From Pontibacter akesuensis (lineage in GTDB: Bacteria > Bacteroidota > Bacteroidia > Cytophagales > Hymenobacteraceae), in assembly GCF_001611675.1 (NCBI RefSeq), contig NZ_CP014766.1, forward strand, positions 2,232,001 through 2,296,000: a DNA stretch of 64,000 nucleotides, written 5' to 3'. A program made the position numbers and the translations under genes. The notes below the pieces were generated by a model, which worked only from the letters and a program-made list of their open reading frames with translations, did no database searches and was not told where the DNA came from. This document shows, piece by piece, positions 59,467 to 64,000 of this stretch. The first letter of the stretch is position 1. Each line of letters begins with the position of its first letter.

Positions 59467-60069
59467 TTACCGGATAGCCGAAGGAACAGGCGGAAACTGC
59501 GACATGATGTTGGCCACCACGTAGCTGATGCGCGTATCATCGGCAGCAGTGGGATCCAGGCTGGCACGCGAGTAGCCGCGCCACAAAAGCTGGTTTGTCG
59601 TTGGGTCAATGATGTCTATCACCAGTGTGCCCGGGGCATAGCTCTGGATAGGTTGATAGCCGGGAAGGCCGTCCGTAGTGTAGCGGTAACGGTAGCCGTA
59701 CCAGTAGCTGTAGCCATACCCGAACCCCTCCGGGAAAGTATAATCCTTTGTCTCCAACTGTTTGTTGTCTACCGCAATATCGTAGGCAACCAGGAGGCCG
59801 GGGTTGTTGATGTCCGGCCTAAGGCCCTCCTTTACCAATTCACTTGCCACCGACTCTTTTATGCGCTGGTCCAGCAACAGGCTGAACTGGGCACCGGCTC
59901 CACCGGCAACAGGCTGGGGTACCTCAGTTCTGTGCCAGTCAAAGGTCTGAAACTTTTTAAAATCGATGGCAGGGTTGTAGGTATATTCAGTTTCAGTGGC
60001 AATTCTGACGCAGCCGGAGAGGATGAAAAGTAAAGGCAGGAGTAGTAGGTAGAGGGGGCTTGTTTTCAT
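59467..60069 (-). CDS. DUF4136 lipoprotein
   Basis: The 200-residue product has a lipoprotein signal (LLFILSGCVRIATE). The DUF4136 domain follows: YNPAIDFKKFQTFDWHRT, IKESVASELVKEGLRPDINNPGLLVAYDIAVD, GTLVIDIIDPTTNQLLWRGYSRASL. A GYGYSYWYGYRYRY aromatic stretch sits in the middle. The function is unknown; the protein belongs to the envelope. It is convergent with the TonB receptor, their stops only 1 base apart. ATG 60069 was chosen over the frame from 60147. Confidence 0.88.
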   Translation of the reverse strand: MKTSPLYLLLLPLLFILSGCVRIATETEYTYNPAIDFKKFQTFDWHRTEVPQPVAGGAGAQFSLLLDQRIKESVASELVKEGLRPDINNPGLLVAYDIAVDNKQLETKDYTFPEGFGYGYSYWYGYRYRYTTDGLPGYQPIQSYAPGTLVIDIIDPTTNQLLWRGYSRASLDPTAADDTRISYVVANIMSQFPPVPSAIR

Positions 60070-60159
60070 AGTGATCCGGGTTTGGTTGGCTGTGGTAGTA
60101 CCGTAACCGGGTATACGGATGATGTAAGACGGCAGATATCCAGGCAAATGCCTGCTGTG

Positions 60160-60441
60160 CTACCGAACCCGGTAAATCCTGCGCCTGGGCAGCGGCAGTT
60201 CCTGCTTTGTGTGCTGCGGGATTGAATCGCTTACGTAGTGCCTCAGGCTTTCCTGCCTAACGCGCGATAACTGCACCGAGTCAGGCTTTTCTGCCAGCAG
60301 GTTTCCACTGGCTTCCACACGAGAGCCTGCAGCATCTTCAGCGGAAAGCACAAAGCTCTTAACAGGTGCCTGCGCCCACAGTAACGGGGTTTGTAATAGT
60401 AAGACAGCGGAAAGAATTGCTGACATAACTACCTTCTGCAT
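60160..60441 (-). CDS. Small exported protein of unknown function
   Basis: The 93-residue product has a signal peptide (SAILSAVLLLQTPLLWAQ). A short polar remainder follows, with a basic end LPLPRRRIYRVR. I recognise no family. It lies 90 bases upstream of the DUF4136 lipoprotein gene on the same strand. Confidence 0.55.
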   Translation of the reverse strand: MQKVVMSAILSAVLLLQTPLLWAQAPVKSFVLSAEDAAGSRVEASGNLLAEKPDSVQLSRVRQESLRHYVSDSIPQHTKQELPLPRRRIYRVR

Positions 60442-60735
60442 TGCTTAGGCTTGATTAAGTTAATTTCTCAAAGAGAGACAAATATACAACTTATAAATAG
60501 TACAGTTATTATATAGTTCGATTAATATTTTATTTGCTCTTGCAAAAGTTATATCCGTTTGCTTTGTGTGGCAGGAAAAGGTGCAAAGAGTATCGTGCGC
60601 TCCTGTTTAGATTTATTTCTGGGCAGCTCTGCCGGGCTTCCGGAGAAACTACGCTCCACTGTTTGGGCGCCTATACTTGTAGCTGTTGCTTACTGGCAAG
60701 TACAAAGGAAGGGCAAGTACAAACGAAGTATAAAA
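60442..60735. other. Gap without a recognisable gene upstream of the gcvP terminator
   Basis: About 290 bases separate the small exported protein from the gcvP terminator. The region is AT-rich at its left end and includes two copies of the iterated word (60672, 60726). No gene is visible. Confidence 0.5.
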
Positions 60736-60768
60736 CAAAGCGCCTGACCATTATGGCCAGGCGCTTTG
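60736..60768 (-). terminator. Terminator of gcvP
   Basis: CAAAGCGCCTG (60736-60746) pairs with CAGGCGCTTTG (60758-60768). On the minus strand it is followed by TTTTA. It lies 24 bases after the gcvP stop. Confidence 0.82.
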
Positions 60769-60791
60769 CTATTCCTGAAAAGGGAAGTAGG

Positions 60792-63710
60792 TTATCCTAC
60801 AGCTACCATTTCGTTGTTATTCTCGTTGTAGGCCTCTGTCGGTGCGCAAGAGCAAACCAGGTTACGGTCGCCGTACGCGCTGTCGATGCGGCTAACGGTT
60901 GGCCATACTTTGTTGTCGCGCAGGTAAGCCATCGGGAACACAGCTTTTTCACGGCTGTATGGTCTTTCCCAGTTCTCTGCCATCACCACTTTCAACGTAT
61001 GCGGCGCATGCTTCAGCACGTTTTCCTTCTGGTCTGCTTTGCCTTCCTCAATCTCACGAATCTCCTCGCGGATAGAGATCATTACATCGCAGAATCTGTC
61101 CAGTTCTTCCTGTGCCTCTGACTCTGTTGGCTCTACCATCAGCGTGCCCGCTACCGGGAAAGATACTGTTGGCGCATGGAAGCCATAGTCCATCAAACGC
61201 TTGGCGATATCTTCTACTTCTACACCTGCCTTCTTGAAGCCACGGCAATCCAGGATCATTTCGTGGGCGCAACGTCCGTTGGCACCAACATACAATACCG
61301 GGTAGTGCTTCTCCAGTCTGGCTTTGATGTAGTTGGCATTCAGAATCGCTACTTTCGTTGCCTCTGTCAAGCCTTCACCGCCCATCATTGCAATGTAGGC
61401 ATAGGAGATAGGCAGGATAGAAGCAGAACCCCAAGGCGCCGCCGAGATAGCATTGATCGCCTCATCACGTCCCAGATCAACCACCGCGTGGCCAGGTAGG
61501 AACGGCGCCAAATCTTTTACTACACCAATCGGGCCCATGCCAGGACCACCGCCACCGTGAGGAATGCAGAAGGTCTTGTGCAGGTTCAGGTGGCAAACGT
61601 CAGCACCAATGTGTGCCGGGGAAGTAAGACCAACCTGGGCGTTCATGTTGGCACCGTCCATATAAACACGGCCGCCGTTGTCATGTATGATCTGGCAGAT
61701 CTCGATGATGCTTTCCTCATACACCCCGTGGGTAGATGGGTAGGTTACCATCAGGCAAGACAGCTCGTTCTTGTGCTGCTCAGCCTTCGCGCGCAGGTCA
61801 GCTACATCAATGTTGCCTTTCTCATCGCACTTCACGATCACCACTTTCATGCCGGCCATAACCGCAGAAGCCGGGTTAGTACCATGTGCAGAAGAAGGGA
61901 TCAGGGCAATGTTACGGTGCTGGTCGCCACGTGACTCATGATAGGCACGAATCACCATCAGGCCCGCATACTCGCCTTGCGCACCAGAGTTCGGCTGCAG
62001 CGATACCGCATCAAAGCGTGTTACCTCACACAACCATGCCTCCAGATCAGCGAAGATCTGCTTATAACCCAATGTCTGATCAGCAGGGGCAAACGGGTGC
62101 AGCTGCCCAATCTCCGGCCATGTTACCGGAATCATCTCGGCCGTTGCATTTAGCTTCATGGTGCAGGAGCCCAGCGGAATCATCGAGTGAACAAGAGAAA
62201 TGTCCTTGTTCTCCAGGTGCTTCATGTAGCGCAGCATCTCGTGCTCCGAGTGATGCTTGTTAAATACGTCCTGCTGCAGGTAATCGCTTTTACGGATCAG
62301 GCTATCAGCCCACGTAATCTCGGTTTCCTCGGGCAGTTCGTTTATACTTAATACATCAGCAGACTTGCCAGCCACTTTTGCGAATACCGCCAAAATGTCT
62401 TTTACATCCTGCAGTTCTGTGTTCTGGTTAAGCGAGATGCCGATGTTGGTGGTGTTGAAATAGCGGAAGTTGATGCCAGCGGCTTCTGCCTCGGTACGGA
62501 TCGCCTGCTGCATGTCGGCACTTTCCACCGCCACATTCAGCGTATCGAAGTACTGCTCGTTCAGCTGCTCAAAGCCCAATGCTTTCAAGCCATTCTCCAG
62601 TTGCTGTGCCAGCGCGTGCGTGTTCAGTCCTATATACTTCAGGCGGCGCGGGCCATGGTACACGGCATACATCCCTGACATCACCGCCAGTAATACCTGA
62701 GCGGTACAGATGTTAGAAGTTGCTTTCTCACGGCGAATGTGCTGCTCACGCGTCTGCAGGGCCATGCGATATGCCTTGTCGCCGGCTGCGTCTACCGATA
62801 TACCGATAATACGGCCTGGAATCACGCGCTTGAAAGCGTCTTTCGTAGCAAAGAAAGCGGCATGCGGTCCGCCAAAGCCCATCGGTACACCGAAACGCTG
62901 GGTGGTACCTACCACAACATCGGCACCCATCTCACCCGGAGGTGTTAATAAGGTAAGTGATAAGATATCTGCTGCAACGGCAACCAGCATGTCCTGCTCG
63001 TGTGCCTTTGCAATCAGGTCAGTATAATCAAACACGGAACCATCGGCAGCCGGGTACTGCAGCAGTGCGCCAAACAGCGTCTCGTCCTGCAGGTCGGCTG
63101 TGCGGTGGTCGCCGATTACCAGCTCGATGTTAAGCGGCGTGGCACGGGAAAGCAAAATGTCGATAGTCTGCGGCAGCACCTGCTCAGATACAAAGAAGCG
63201 GGTTGCGTTTTTGCGGGAGCCTTTACGCTGAGAGTAGAACATAGCCATGGCCTCGGAGGCGGCAGTGCCCTCATCCAACAAAGAGGCGTTGGCAATTTCC
63301 ATCCCAGTCAAATCCATCACCATGGTCTGGTAATTGATCAGTGCCTCCAAACGGCCCTGAGCAATCTCAGCCTGGTAAGGCGTATAAGCGGTGTACCAGC
63401 CCGGGTTCTCCATAATATTACGAAGTATAACCGGTGGCACGATGGTGTCGTTGTAGCCAAGGCCAATGTACGACTTGTATACTTTGTTTTTCCTGGCGAT
63501 CTCCCCGAACTGCTTCAGGAAGTCTTTCTCGGAAAGCGCTGCCGGAAGGTTGAGCGGCTTTTTGAGGCGAATGGCCGCAGGTACCGTCTCGTCGATCAGT
63601 TGATCCAGAGTGTCTACGCCGATAGTGCGTAGCATGTCCTGCATCTGCTCTTTGTCGGGGCCGTTGTGGCGCTCCTTGAATACATCCGCAGGTTTGGTTT
63701 TAAAAATCAT
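60792..63710 (-). CDS. gcvP: Glycine dehydrogenase (decarboxylating), P protein
   Basis: This is the pyridoxal-phosphate subunit of the glycine cleavage system. It decarboxylates glycine and passes aminomethyl to lipoylated GcvH. At 972 residues it is the full-length, single-chain form with both halves. The PLP lysine lies in [26 protein letters not shown]. It starts [21 protein letters not shown], the usual N-terminal motif. Lipoate made by LipA, also encoded in this window, is needed by its partner GcvH. Confidence 0.97.
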   Translation of the reverse strand: MIFKTKPADVFKERHNGPDKEQMQDMLRTIGVDTLDQLIDETVPAAIRLKKPLNLPAALSEKDFLKQFGEIARKNKVYKSYIGLGYNDTIVPPVILRNIMENPGWYTAYTPYQAEIAQGRLEALINYQTMVMDLTGMEIANASLLDEGTAASEAMAMFYSQRKGSRKNATRFFVSEQVLPQTIDILLSRATPLNIELVIGDHRTADLQDETLFGALLQYPAADGSVFDYTDLIAKAHEQDMLVAVAADILSLTLLTPPGEMGADVVVGTTQRFGVPMGFGGPHAAFFATKDAFKRVIPGRIIGISVDAAGDKAYRMALQTREQHIRREKATSNICTAQVLLAVMSGMYAVYHGPRRLKYIGLNTHALAQQLENGLKALGFEQLNEQYFDTLNVAVESADMQQAIRTEAEAAGINFRYFNTTNIGISLNQNTELQDVKDILAVFAKVAGKSADVLSINELPEETEITWADSLIRKSDYLQQDVFNKHHSEHEMLRYMKHLENKDISLVHSMIPLGSCTMKLNATAEMIPVTWPEIGQLHPFAPADQTLGYKQIFADLEAWLCEVTRFDAVSLQPNSGAQGEYAGLMVIRAYHESRGDQHRNIALIPSSAHGTNPASAVMAGMKVVIVKCDEKGNIDVADLRAKAEQHKNELSCLMVTYPSTHGVYEESIIEICQIIHDNGGRVYMDGANMNAQVGLTSPAHIGADVCHLNLHKTFCIPHGGGGPGMGPIGVVKDLAPFLPGHAVVDLGRDEAINAISAAPWGSASILPISYAYIAMMGGEGLTEATKVAILNANYIKARLEKHYPVLYVGANGRCAHEMILDCRGFKKAGVEVEDIAKRLMDYGFHAPTVSFPVAGTLMVEPTESEAQEELDRFCDVMISIREEIREIEEGKADQKENVLKHAPHTLKVVMAENWERPYSREKAVFPMAYLRDNKVWPTVSRIDSAYGDRNLVCSCAPTEAYNENNNEMVAVG

Positions 63711-63788
63711 AACGGTGATATATTAGTCTGGGATTTTGGGTTTTATACTTGTGGGGAGGGCCTGTAGGGGCTATTCCCGTCTTTTCTA

Positions 63789-63796
63789 CAAAAGTA
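63789..63796 (-). promoter_or_regulatory. Possible -7 element of gcvP
   Basis: The minus strand reads TACTTTTG, a TAnnTTTG match about 80 bases before the gcvP start. The nearest upstream TTG is 25 bases away, so the match is partial. Confidence 0.35.
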
Positions 63797-63953
63797 GTAA
63801 TAGTTTATTATATTGAAGCATCAAAGCTAAATAGTTCCGGGTACGGCTTATGCCAAAGGCAAGGCATAACCAACTGAAGTATAAGCGGCACCGGCACCAT
63901 TTGTTTAGTGGCTTAACATAAATACCAGCGTAACAATTCAACACCGATTCTAC

Positions 63954-64000
63954 ATGAGCAAACTAAAGATTGGCATCATCAAAGAAGGAAAAATACCTGT
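63954..64000 (+). CDS. Start of an alanine dehydrogenase/PNT-like oxidoreductase (partial, cut by the right edge)
   Basis: The first 15 codons read MSKLKIGIIKEGKIP. That resembles the N terminus of the AlaDH/PNT family and of related saccharopine-dehydrogenase-like enzymes, where KIGIIKE starts the first strand. Only these residues are in the window, so the exact enzyme cannot be told. It is divergent from gcvP, with about 240 bases between the starts. Confidence 0.5.
   Translation, partial: MSKLKIGIIKEGKIP

Noticed and set aside
60534-61121. 195-codon open frame on the plus strand
   Set aside because: More than half lies antisense to gcvP, and the rest has no recognisable domain.
63711-63953. 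Glycine riboswitch before gcvP
   Set aside because: The leader lacks the paired aptamer stems and the conserved purine-rich core expected of that class.

Overview
The window is chromosomal DNA from a Bacteroidota bacterium, most likely of the order Cytophagales and close to Pontibacter/Hymenobacteraceae (inference). The signs are type IX secretion (T9SS) sorting domains of both A and B type, PorP/SprF and OmpA partners, many lipoproteins, promoters of the Bacteroidota form TTG-N19/20-TAnnTTTG, rare Shine-Dalgarno sites, a bacillithiol-linked YtxJ protein, an alpha/beta-fused 2-oxoacid dehydrogenase E1, and medium-high GC with a few AT-rich genes. No tRNA, rRNA, CRISPR array, transposase or prophage gene was seen.

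Layout. 0-1.5 kb: an imelysin lipoprotein (cut by the left edge) and a DUF4856 lipoprotein on the minus strand. 1.6-8.8 kb: S41 processing protease, homogentisate dioxygenase, a lipoprotein with a GroES-like protein, and a DUF5916 outer-membrane protein. 8.9-15.3 kb, minus strand: a 1253-residue T9SS-secreted subtilase, HemB and L-serine dehydratase alpha. 15.5-21.5 kb: two tandem App1-type phosphatases, a DUF2279 protein, acylphosphatase, an AT-rich orphan gene that looks like a modified-base reader fused to a nuclease, then a Crp/Fnr regulator and a DinB protein separated by a perfect FNR-type box. 21.5-33.4 kb: a thioredoxin/NHL protein, and complex I genes nuoA, nuoB, nuoC and nuoD broken into three blocks by a dual-kinase hybrid sensor and by an AT-rich barrel/LRR pair that left a truncated gene copy. 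33.6-42.4 kb: LutB-like protein, M28 peptidase, IspF, DUF2243 plus CtaG, and a MarR-aldo/keto reductase-old yellow enzyme operon with matching palindromic operators. 42.5-49.4 kb: M16 peptidase, fused E1, small secreted proteins, YtxJ, OsmC, a secreted protein and LipA. 49.7-55.7 kb: a T9SS type-B surface protein with PorP/SprF and OmpA partners. 55.8-64 kb: a sorbosone-dehydrogenase-like enzyme, a TonB receptor, two small envelope proteins, GcvP, and the start of an AlaDH/PNT-like gene.

The most unusual whole-window signal is a short word, AAGTATA (TATACTT on the other strand). I counted about 90 copies by eye, against roughly 8 expected by chance in 64 kb. It occurs on both strands, inside genes in all reading frames, between genes, overlapping stop codons, and in the loops or stems of several terminator hairpins. 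Its behaviour resembles an uptake-type or chromosome-organising word rather than codon choice. Other signals worth following are the reader-nuclease orphan, the FNR box placed at about -41.5 of the dinB promoter, the MarR palindromes, the scar in the nuo cluster and a family of nested intergenic inverted repeats.
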